Assembly: GCA_902727905.1 (NCBI GenBank)
Contig: CACVAR010000404.1
Span: forward strand, 1,721-12,009
Direction: 5' to 3'
DNA from: an uncultured Sulfurovum sp.
Lineage (GTDB): Bacteria; Campylobacterota; Campylobacteria; Campylobacterales; Sulfurovaceae
Length of the DNA: 10,289 nucleotides
The notes under the pieces were generated by a model. It was not told the origin of the DNA. It ran no database searches and saw nothing but the letters and a program-made list of their open reading frames with translations. Of the stretch, positions 1 to 6,213 are shown piece after piece. The position numbers were made by a program, and so were the translations under genes. Numbering within the stretch: position 1 is the stretch's first letter; every line of letters begins with the position of its first letter.

Positions 1-862
1 TACCAACAACTTGAAGTTGACCTCTTAATTTTTGTTTGGTTAAGAACATAAGTTTTGAGAGTCGTGGAGCGAGGAACTTGTAGTCTGCTATGAGTTCCTT
101 ATTCTTAACATTATAGGTACTATTTGAGAGTTTTAACCAAGCAATATCACTTTTTATATTTCCTTCAACTTCAAAGACTTCAGCACTAACTTTTGAATTT
201 AGATTAGCTGTTACTGTTGTATTGGCTGGTAAATCCATCTTTAGTGCTTGTTGAAATACTTTTTCATCGAGAATAGTTTCATGAAGGATTATTTTTGCAT
301 TTCCTTTGGTGTTTACATCTTTAAAGGTAGGTATGTTTATATCAACGTCTACTTTACCTTGGGCATAAATTGGTTGAGAAGCAAGTTGTAAAAGTGAAGC
401 TATATCTGCTTTGTTAATTTTGACTTTAATATTGTTGATTAAATCGTTTTTCATATTAAATGCATAGTTAATATGGGATTTAAGTGTTTCCCCTTCACCT
501 TGAATTTGCATCTCTTTTATAGTACCAACTACCGTACCATTAATATCAACTTTATTTTCAAATGAGATTTGTTCATTTTTAAAACCATCTGAGGTTAATT
601 TATAGTCAAGGTCAAAGTTTTGAGTAAGAAGTGAAAAGTCTCCTTTAGTAGAGACTTTAGTTAAGTTGTTGAGGAGAGCTTGGACTTCAATATAATCAAG
701 GTCAATTTTTAAGTGTTTGACTTCAACTGACATATTTTGGTCAAGCTGTCTTTCTAAATAAGTTGAGAGGTAGGGCTTTAAGTATTCATTACCTTTATCA
801 TTAAAAATGAAAAAGGAGATTGAAGCAAGTAATATTAGTATAATGAGTACTGTTTTTTTCAT
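1..862 (-). CDS. AsmA/TamB-like envelope protein, partial (C-terminus beyond left edge)
   Basis: The frame is open from an ATG at 862-860 to the window edge, giving 287 residues with no stop. An AAAAGG ribosome site lies about 8 bases upstream of the ATG. Residues 1-20 (MKKTVLIILILLASISFFIF) form a signal anchor or uncleaved signal peptide. The rest is hydrophilic with alternating polar and hydrophobic residues, rich in short beta-like segments such as GKVDVDINIP (169-178) and TTVTANLNSKVSAEV (215-229). That texture is typical of AsmA/TamB/YhdP-type proteins, which are anchored in the inner membrane and extend a beta-rich lipid-transfer groove through the periplasm. The family call rests on texture, not on a recognised motif. 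The gene lies 75 bp downstream of the HemF-like gene on the same strand and could share its transcript. A DUF-type periplasmic protein of unknown role is the alternative. Confidence 0.6.
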   Translation of the reverse strand, partial: MKKTVLIILILLASISFFIFNDKGNEYLKPYLSTYLERQLDQNMSVEVKHLKIDLDYIEVQALLNNLTKVSTKGDFSLLTQNFDLDYKLTSDGFKNEQISFENKVDINGTVVGTIKEMQIQGEGETLKSHINYAFNMKNDLINNIKVKINKADIASLLQLASQPIYAQGKVDVDINIPTFKDVNTKGNAKIILHETILDEKVFQQALKMDLPANTTVTANLNSKVSAEVFEVEGNIKSDIAWLKLSNSTYNVKNKELIADYKFLAPRLSKLMFLTKQKLRGQLQVVG

Positions 863-885
863 GAAATAGACCTTTTGAAAAGTTA

Positions 886-921
886 AACCCATCATATCAA
901 GCTTATATTTATAAGTGGGTT
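886..921. other. Bulged AT-rich inverted repeat between the two minus-strand genes
   Basis: AACCCA (886-891) pairs with TGGGTT (916-921). Inside it CTTATA (902-907) pairs with TATAAG (910-915) across a 2-base loop, and the ten bases 892-901 bulge out on one side. It lies between the HemF-like stop codon and the AsmA-like start. No T-tract follows on the minus strand, so a strong intrinsic terminator is unlikely. It could be a processing or attenuation structure, or chance in AT-rich DNA. Confidence 0.25.
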
Positions 922-937
922 ATTTCATGATGAATTT

Positions 938-1978
938 TTATTTATGATTATCCACAGTCGGAGGAACAGTCTCACCAGAAGCTTGCATACTTAAAGCTTC
1001 AGGATATTTTTTATAGTGAACTCTTACGACATTAGCAAGTTTTGTTTTTGTCTCATCTTCTACAGGAGTAGGGTTCTCTTTGGGTAAAGCCGTGAGTAAG
1101 GCTTCTAGCAATTCATGTTGAGGTTCTGGCATTTTATTTATCCATGAAGTTAATAAGTCACGGTTAACATGTGAAGGAATAGAACCCATTATACCTATGT
1201 CATTTTGACTATGTACTAGTAAGCCAGAGGTTGTTCCTCTATCTAGTGTAAGGACTTGTAACAGATAAAGGGTATGGTAGTCAATTTGTATCTGTTTTTT
1301 CTCTTTAGTATAACTAGGGTTGTTTTTAAGTGCGTTGGTAATAATATGCGTATAAGCATCTATTACTTTTTTTGCAAATTGCTCTACATAGGATTTATCT
1401 CGTTCAAAACTGCCTGTGTTAAAGTTTTCTAAGTAAAAATGAGATACCCCTCGAGTACATTTAAGAACGGGAATGTTAAAGTAACGGTTACCCTGAGCTA
1501 GTCCTTCTTCTAAATACTCTTTTCCAGCTGCTTTTGCTAGCATGTCATCAAAAATCTCTTTGTCATTTGTTGAGGGTAGAAGAGAAGGATTTAAGTCAGC
1601 CATAAGTCGCCAGTAACCTTTTCCATCTCGCATTTGTGTCCAAGAAAAATGCATGTGCATTGATGGAGCATGAGGGTTTCTTGGATGAATAATACAAGAG
1701 ATGGCTGTAGCAGAACTAAGTTTTTTGCTTTGGTCATCATCGTAATGAACTTGTGAAACATTAACTGATCCACGATTAAAGATTTTCTCATCTCTGGCTT
1801 CAAAACGAACACCTCCCCCATGACGACCTTCGTCTCTGAACCACTCTACAGCTTCACAGTTTTGTGCATTTCCAAATTCTTTTGCTATACCATCTAAGTT
1901 TTGTACAAAGTAGCTTTGTAATTGTTCTGCTAAATCATTAGCAATTTTAGCTTCTTTTGAACTGGCATTAATTCTCAT
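938..1978 (-). CDS. hemF: HemF-family coproporphyrinogen III oxidase-like protein, divergent
   Basis: 346 residues. HemF enzymes decarboxylate coproporphyrinogen III to protoporphyrinogen IX with O2 in the cytoplasm. Family landmarks appear in order: GRHGGGVRFE (51-60, the RxGGGG-like segment), GSVNVSQVH (70-78), HPRNPHAPSMH (98-108), DLNP (128-131, where HemF has DLTP), CTRGVSHFYLENFN (174-187, where HemF has RGIGGxFFDDL) and LDRGTTSGLL (245-254). Several hallmarks are changed: the GGG before DLTP is absent, the Arg a few residues after the HPxNPHxPxxH motif is replaced, and FFDD is YLEN. The tail after about residue 300 looks longer than usual. An ATG start follows an AGAGGT ribosome site, and a TG-extended TATAAT promoter lies just upstream. 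Membership of the superfamily looks secure. Whether it is a working oxygen-dependent oxidase is less so, since a group-specific variant or related tetrapyrrole protein would look the same. The symbol marks family membership only. Confidence 0.8.
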   Translation of the reverse strand: MRINASSKEAKIANDLAEQLQSYFVQNLDGIAKEFGNAQNCEAVEWFRDEGRHGGGVRFEARDEKIFNRGSVNVSQVHYDDDQSKKLSSATAISCIIHPRNPHAPSMHMHFSWTQMRDGKGYWRLMADLNPSLLPSTNDKEIFDDMLAKAAGKEYLEEGLAQGNRYFNIPVLKCTRGVSHFYLENFNTGSFERDKSYVEQFAKKVIDAYTHIITNALKNNPSYTKEKKQIQIDYHTLYLLQVLTLDRGTTSGLLVHSQNDIGIMGSIPSHVNRDLLTSWINKMPEPQHELLEALLTALPKENPTPVEDETKTKLANVVRVHYKKYPEALSMQASGETVPPTVDNHK

Positions 1979-2007
1979 TTATTGACCTCTATAAATTATA
2001 TATTGCA

Positions 2008-2016
2008 ATTATAACA
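2008..2016 (-). promoter_or_regulatory. Extended -10 promoter for the HemF-like gene
   Basis: On the minus strand the sequence reads TGTTATAAT, a perfect TATAAT box with the TG of an extended -10, 29 bases upstream of the ATG at 1978. That would give a 5' leader of roughly 20-25 bases ending in the AGAGGT ribosome site. No good -35 hexamer is visible at the expected spacing, which is common for extended -10 promoters and for this phylum. Confidence 0.5.
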
Positions 2017-2084
2017 AGTTAATTTTTTGTAGTGACTAAAAGAGTTTTATAGCTATGTTAAAAAATAATATTTTATATTAATTA

Positions 2085-2093
2085 TGCTATACT
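2085..2093 (+). promoter_or_regulatory. Extended -10 promoter for the REC-GGDEF-EAL gene
   Basis: TGCTATACT ends 31 bases before the ATG at 2125. It is a TATACT box with an upstream TG, in a very AT-rich divergent spacer and facing away from the HemF-like promoter. No convincing -35 hexamer is seen. The downstream ribosome site (AGAAAG, 2111-2116) is weak, suggesting modest translation. Confidence 0.45.
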
Positions 2094-2124
2094 TTAGGAA
2101 AATAACTTACAGAAAGTATAATAT

Positions 2125-3828
2125 ATGGTAAATGATTTTTCAATTCTCTATATAGAAGATGATCGATTGACACAAAAAATTATAGTTAATGTACTTGGAA
2201 CGCACTTCAGTAAGATTTTTGTGGCGAGTGACGGTATTGAGGGAATTAAGCTTTATCATGAAAAACAGCCAGATATAATTTTGTCAGATATTTCCATGCC
2301 CAATATGAATGGAATAGAAATGACAGAAGAGATAAAAAAATATAATCCTCAACAAAAAATAGCACTTTTTACAAGCTACAATGACATAGACTATTTGAAT
2401 AAAGCAATTAATATGGGTGTTGATAAATACATACTTAAACCCTTTAAATCACAACAAATGTTTTCTGCCTTAGATGAAATAGTAGAAAGTCTTAAGATAG
2501 AAAAAGAAGAGAAAAAATATAAAAAAAAGTTAGAGTTTGTTTCTCAGCATGATGAATTAACAGGCTTATTAAATAGACGACAATTTTTTTCTATGTGGGA
2601 AAAGCTTCGCTACCGTAGTGACAGAGAAAATAAAGTTGTTGCGCTCTTAGCAATAGATTTAAATAAGTTTAAACCTATTAATGATACTTATGGTCATGAA
2701 GCAGGGGATTTGGTACTTAAGAAAGTTGCTGAAAACCTGTTGAACTCTACCAGAAAAGAAGATCTTGTTGCACGGTTTGGAGGGGATGAATTTGCTGTCG
2801 CTATTGGTTTTTTACACAGAAACAATCAAACATTGAGGTTTTTAGATCGAATTGCTAAAAATTTTGAAGAACCTTTACTTTATGTTGATGATGATGGTAT
2901 AGAACATCGTATTGATATCTCTTGTAGTATTGGGATAACTTTTCATACTACGAATGATACCCTTCATGACTTAGAATCTCTGATGAGACAAGCAGATAGA
3001 GCCATGTATACGGCAAAAAGATTAAAAAAACCATATGCGTGTTTTGATGAGAAAGAAGAGTCTAAATTTAAAATAAAAATTCAAAAATCTAAAGAGATAA
3101 AACAAGGTCTAGATAAAGGTGAGTTTATACTTTATTATCAACCTATCATAGAGATAGAAAGTGGAGAAGTGACTGCTTTAGAATCATTAATCCGTTGGCA
3201 ACATCCTCGTGATGGTATACTGACTCCTGATTGTTTCTTACCTTATATACTGGATGATACAGAGATGATTACCCATCTTGGTAAATGGGTAGTTGAAGAG
3301 GTTTTTATACAGTATGAAGCTTGGTTAAAAGAGGGTCAGGATACGCCTTTAAGTATAAATATCAGTTTTCATGAGTTGGCATCGACTAATTTTATTTTGA
3401 TGTTAAAACGTTTATTGAAAGAATACCCTTTAGTAAAACCAACACAAATAATTTTTGAAATTGTTGAAAATATTGCATTGAAAGATATAGGTTTGAACGA
3501 AAGTTCTTTAGATGAGGTCAAAGGACTTGGTTTTAAAATAGCACTTGATAACTTTGGTACAGGACTTTCAACACTCTCTTCAATCAAACGTTTTAATATT
3601 AATAGTATTAAAATAGATAAAAGTTTTGTAATGAATATGTTAACAGATAAAGAAGACCATTCACTTGTAGATGCTTCCATACAGTTAGCTAAAGCTTTTG
3701 GCTATGTTGTTATAGCAGAAGGGGTGGAAAGTGAAGAGCATTTACCTGTATTGTTAGAGTTGGGTTGTAACCAAGCTCAAGGTTTTGGCATAGCAAGACC
3801 TATGCCAGCAGATGAAGTTTTTAAATAG
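2125..3828 (+). CDS. Response regulator with GGDEF and EAL domains (c-di-GMP turnover)
   Basis: 567 residues in three cytoplasmic modules. REC (about 5-120) has the acidic pair D12/D13, phospho-acceptor D55 (SDISMPNMNG), T83 and K105 (KPF). A short charged, probably coiled-coil linker (about 121-140) leads to GGDEF (about 141-308) with an intact GGDEF signature at 219-223 and an RKED I-site at 210-213, spaced as in product-inhibited diguanylate cyclases. EAL (about 320-567) has ESLIRW (353-358), N412, E445, K497, AEGVE (531-535) and Q552. The metal-binding DDFGTG motif reads DNFGTG (475-480), so the phosphodiesterase may be weak or inactive. By family knowledge it should make, and perhaps degrade, c-di-GMP under control of a histidine kinase; no kinase lies nearby. 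The ATG fits the usual REC start. The stop is 8 bp from the convergent lipoprotein gene. Confidence 0.95.
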   Translation: MVNDFSILYIEDDRLTQKIIVNVLGTHFSKIFVASDGIEGIKLYHEKQPDIILSDISMPNMNGIEMTEEIKKYNPQQKIALFTSYNDIDYLNKAINMGVDKYILKPFKSQQMFSALDEIVESLKIEKEEKKYKKKLEFVSQHDELTGLLNRRQFFSMWEKLRYRSDRENKVVALLAIDLNKFKPINDTYGHEAGDLVLKKVAENLLNSTRKEDLVARFGGDEFAVAIGFLHRNNQTLRFLDRIAKNFEEPLLYVDDDGIEHRIDISCSIGITFHTTNDTLHDLESLMRQADRAMYTAKRLKKPYACFDEKEESKFKIKIQKSKEIKQGLDKGEFILYYQPIIEIESGEVTALESLIRWQHPRDGILTPDCFLPYILDDTEMITHLGKWVVEEVFIQYEAWLKEGQDTPLSINISFHELASTNFILMLKRLLKEYPLVKPTQIIFEIVENIALKDIGLNESSLDEVKGLGFKIALDNFGTGLSTLSSIKRFNINSIKIDKSFVMNMLTDKEDHSLVDASIQLAKAFGYVVIAEGVESEEHLPVLLELGCNQAQGFGIARPMPADEVFK

Positions 3829-3843
3829 GCTATTTTTTAGCCT
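3827..3843. terminator. Possible bidirectional terminator between convergent genes
   Basis: AGGCTA (3827-3832) and TAGCCT (3838-3843) form a perfect 6-bp stem around a five-T loop. The hairpin overlaps both stop codons: the plus-strand TAG at 3826-3828 and the minus-strand TAA at 3839-3837. Its position between convergent genes suits a shared terminator. The stem is short and neither side is followed by a long U tract, so strength is uncertain. Confidence 0.4.
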
Positions 3844-4259
3844 GCTTCAAAGTCAACTAAGTACTCTAAAAAATCTTCTGGATCATAATAACCTTGTAAT
3901 TCATCAATGGTATCTTTCTCATGAGTCATAAAGAATATAACAGGAACATTTGTAAAAGGATGCAGTTGATCTCTTTCGCTAGGTGTTTCTCGGTCAGCCA
4001 TCACTAAAACATACTTTTCTAATTTTTTAGCCACTTTGGGATCAGAGAGGGTTCGTGCTTTCATTTTGTCGCACCATTGACAATTATCACTAACAGCCAT
4101 AACTAAGAGTGTTTTCTTTTCTTCTTTAGCTTTAGTAAAAGCAGCGTCTAAATTTTTTTCCCAAGGGATTCCATGTCCTGCATTTCTTTCATAAGTTGTT
4201 TTTTTTGTTTCACAGGCTGTGAAATTTAGTAGTAAAAGTATAAGAAGTATAACTTTCAT
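3837..4259 (-). CDS. Thioredoxin-like lipoprotein with CxxC motif
   Basis: 140 residues. The N-terminus MKVILLILLLLNFTAC is a lipoprotein-type signal peptide, with C16 the likely lipidated cysteine, although FTAC is a loose lipobox (Phe at -3). A thioredoxin fold follows: a helix rich in Lys and Glu (about 34-48), strand TLLVMAVS (50-57), the redox motif CQWC at 60-63, and the cis-proline region NVPVIFF (104-110, P106). CQWC and the spacing resemble thioredoxin_7/DUF255-like periplasmic proteins of Campylobacterota. A disulphide reductase or isomerase role at the periplasmic face of the envelope is likely; the client is unknown. The ATG has a good AAGGA ribosome site (4266-4270) six bases upstream. 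It is a single gene, divergent from the amidotransferase and convergent with the c-di-GMP protein. Confidence 0.85.
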   Translation of the reverse strand: MKVILLILLLLNFTACETKKTTYERNAGHGIPWEKNLDAAFTKAKEEKKTLLVMAVSDNCQWCDKMKARTLSDPKVAKKLEKYVLVMADRETPSERDQLHPFTNVPVIFFMTHEKDTIDELQGYYDPEDFLEYLVDFEAG

Positions 4260-4349
4260 CAGTATTCCTTTTTAATAATAATATATCTTATAAATTACTT
4301 TTATTATTTTCTCTTAAATTATCATATTAGTTTTATATAATGAGTGAAT

Positions 4350-4377
4350 TTGTTTAAAAGTAGTCATTAGATATACT
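4350..4377 (+). promoter_or_regulatory. Promoter for the amidotransferase/membrane-protein pair
   Basis: TTGTTT (4350-4355) and TATACT (4372-4377) are separated by 16 bases and lie 31 bases before the ATG at 4409, a plausible sigma-70-type -35/-10 pair. A second candidate -10, TATAAT at 4336-4341, lies further upstream without a better -35. The choice between them is inference. The 149-bp spacer also serves the divergent lipoprotein gene. Confidence 0.4.
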
Positions 4378-4408
4378 TCTTTTACTTAAGAAACTAGGAA
4401 GATAGAAG

Positions 4409-4978
4409 ATGATTTTGATGATAGACAATTATGATAGTTTTACTTATAATGTTGTTCAGTACTGCCTAGAATTAGGTGCTGACTTAAAAGTAATTCGTAA
4501 TGATGAATTGACAGTTGAAGAGATAAAAGCTTTGAATCCTGAAAAAATTATAATTTCTCCTGGTCCAGCTACGCCTAATGAGGCTGGAGTCACTTTAGAA
4601 CTCATAAAAGAATTCGCAGACACTACGCCTATATTTGGTATTTGTTTAGGGCATCAGAGTATTGCCCAAGCTTTTGGAGGAGAGGTGATTCGTGCTAAAA
4701 ACATGATGCATGGTAAGACTTCTCAAGTTGAGATAGATAAAGAGACAGTTATTTATAAAGGGTTACCTAAAGAGTTTAGAGCAACTCGTTATCATTCTTT
4801 AACAGTCAAACAAGAGAATTTACCTTCTAATATTATTGCAACTTCATATTCTAAAGACGACCATGAGATTATGTCACTTGAAATAGAAGGAAAAGATGTA
4901 TATGGAGTACAGTTCCACCCTGAATCAATTATGTCTGAGCATGGTTATGAAATGTTGGATAATTTCTTAAAACTTTAA
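4409..4978 (+). CDS. Anthranilate/aminodeoxychorismate synthase glutamine amidotransferase subunit
   Basis: 189 residues, the full usual length of a class I glutamine amidotransferase of the TrpG/PabA type. Visible motifs are MIDNYDSFTYN (4-14), ISPGPATPNEAG (49-60), the nucleophile motif GICLGHQ (77-83, C79), MMHGKT (99-104), RYHSL (127-131) and FHPES (169-173) with catalytic H170 and E172. It supplies ammonia from glutamine to a chorismate-binding partner, making anthranilate (tryptophan) or 4-amino-4-deoxychorismate (folate). The partner (TrpE or PabB) is not in this window and no trp genes flank it, so trpG and pabA cannot be told apart and no symbol is given. In many bacteria one protein serves both pathways. 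The ATG is preceded by an AGGAAG ribosome site. The membrane-protein gene follows after 9 bases and is probably cotranscribed. Confidence 0.93.
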   Translation: MILMIDNYDSFTYNVVQYCLELGADLKVIRNDELTVEEIKALNPEKIIISPGPATPNEAGVTLELIKEFADTTPIFGICLGHQSIAQAFGGEVIRAKNMMHGKTSQVEIDKETVIYKGLPKEFRATRYHSLTVKQENLPSNIIATSYSKDDHEIMSLEIEGKDVYGVQFHPESIMSEHGYEMLDNFLKL

Positions 4979-4987
4979 AAGGTTGTT

Positions 4988-6073
4988 ATGAGCCGAATAC
5001 AATTTTATGCTTTTTGTTTTGTCTACTTTTTCGCAATAATTTATTTGGCAATTACGTTACCTATTGGTACACATGAAGCTGTTGCTTACTATACTGATGA
5101 TGGATTTCTAGGAAGCCTTATTCATATTGCAGATGGTTGGTTTGACAACAGTTTGGACTTTCGTTTTCCCTTTGTATTTTTTGGTTTATTGAACATTCCA
5201 CTTTTTTTTATAATGTCAAAACAGTATTTTGATAAAATTGAAGACTCTTATTTATCTACCACAATTTTTGCACTTTTACCAGGCATAATTACCTCAGCGA
5301 TATTGGTGAATATCGCTGTTATAGTCATAACGCTGGTCATGGCGTTCCTTATTTTGAATGTGAAAAAGTTAGTATGGCTACAAGCTGTTGTTGCTATACT
5401 ACTTTTGTGCATACATGATGCATCGATTATTTTTTTCATTTCTCTTGCCATATATTCTGCTTTTCAACGTGATAGATTACTGTTTACTATTGCAGCTTTT
5501 TTAATAGCCATTTCATTTTTATATTTTAATGATTTACGTGTAGAAGGTCATCCTTCAGGTGAATTTTTAGAACTTTTTGCCCTGTATGCAGCACTCTTTT
5601 CCCCTTTAGTTTTTATCTATTTTTTCTATGCACTTTACCGTATATGGCTTCGTGAAACAAAAGATATCTTGTGGTACATCTCTTTTTCTTCTTTTTCACT
5701 TTCTATACTTCTCTCTTTACGACAACAAGTCATTATGACGGATTTTGCACCCTATGTTATTGTGGCTGTAATTTTAATGGTACTGGTTTTTCAACGAACA
5801 CTTAGAGTTAGATTAGTTCAGTTTCAAAAAGCTTATCGTCTAGGGTTTAGAATTGTAATGGGATCATTAATTCTTTCTGCACTTATTATTGTGTTACATA
5901 AACCTCTTTTTTTACTTTACGATGATAAGACAAAACATTTCTCTTACCCATTTTATGAGCCTTATTGGCAAGCTATGGAGCTTAGAGAGATTGGTCAAGA
6001 CTGTTACACAGCGAAACATTATAAGATTCAATTTCAGTTAAAATATCACGGAATTGAAGCCTGTCAAGAGTAA
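4988..6073 (+). CDS. Polytopic membrane protein, possibly GT-C glycosyltransferase-like
   Basis: 361 residues, strongly hydrophobic, with about nine or ten membrane segments, roughly at 7-24, 58-76, 91-120 (perhaps two), 127-156 (perhaps two), 164-180, 195-217, 228-243, 254-268 and 286-303. A loop after the first segment contains THEAVAYYTDDGF (28-40), reminiscent of the acidic first loop of GT-C lipid-linked sugar transferases. A hydrophilic C-terminal tail (about 310-361) contains two cysteines, C339 and C359, that could pair if periplasmic. I do not recognise the family with confidence; the GT-C idea rests only on topology and this loop. It begins 9 bases after the amidotransferase stop, with AAGG at 4979-4982 as ribosome site, so the two are likely one operon. 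No functional link between them is evident. Confidence 0.75.
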   Translation: MSRIQFYAFCFVYFFAIIYLAITLPIGTHEAVAYYTDDGFLGSLIHIADGWFDNSLDFRFPFVFFGLLNIPLFFIMSKQYFDKIEDSYLSTTIFALLPGIITSAILVNIAVIVITLVMAFLILNVKKLVWLQAVVAILLLCIHDASIIFFISLAIYSAFQRDRLLFTIAAFLIAISFLYFNDLRVEGHPSGEFLELFALYAALFSPLVFIYFFYALYRIWLRETKDILWYISFSSFSLSILLSLRQQVIMTDFAPYVIVAVILMVLVFQRTLRVRLVQFQKAYRLGFRIVMGSLILSALIIVLHKPLFLLYDDKTKHFSYPFYEPYWQAMELREIGQDCYTAKHYKIQFQLKYHGIEACQE

Positions 6074-6131
6074 AACTGTGACATTAGCTTTAGTGAGATG
6101 TTCCTAATATACACAGATAAGTTAAAGTTTT

Positions 6132-6140
6132 TGATAGGAT
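6132..6140 (+). promoter_or_regulatory. Candidate promoter for aclBA
   Basis: TGATAGGAT fits an extended -10 (TG, one base, TAGGAT) 73 bases upstream of the aclB ATG, leaving a leader of about 65 bases. TATAGA (6151-6156) is an alternative box nearer the gene. The spacer 6074-6213 holds no other gene I can support, and no terminator is obvious after the membrane protein, so some read-through into aclB is possible. Confidence 0.3.
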
Positions 6141-6201
6141 AAGGCTGCAGTATAGAGATTAAATACTCCTAGTGCTAAAATTACGTCAACACAATTCTAA
6201 C

Positions 6202-6207
6202 AAGGAG
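6202..6207 (+). promoter_or_regulatory. Ribosome binding site fixing the aclB start
   Basis: AAGGAG lies six bases before the ATG at 6214. The same frame is open upstream to a GTG at 6172, which has a poorer setting and would add 14 residues unlike the conserved AclB N-terminus. The site therefore decides for 6214. Confidence 0.85.
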
Positions 6208-6213
6208 AACTCG

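Noticed and set aside
3369..3680. 103-codon antisense frame inside the EAL domain
   Set aside because: It is opposite the conserved EAL motifs, with low-complexity Ser/Ile/Leu content and no supporting signals.
6172..6213. In-frame GTG extension of aclB by 14 codons
   Set aside because: The added residues (beginning MLKLRQHNSNK) are unlike the AclB N-terminus, and the strong AAGGAG at 6202-6207 lies inside the extension, correctly spaced for the ATG at 6214.
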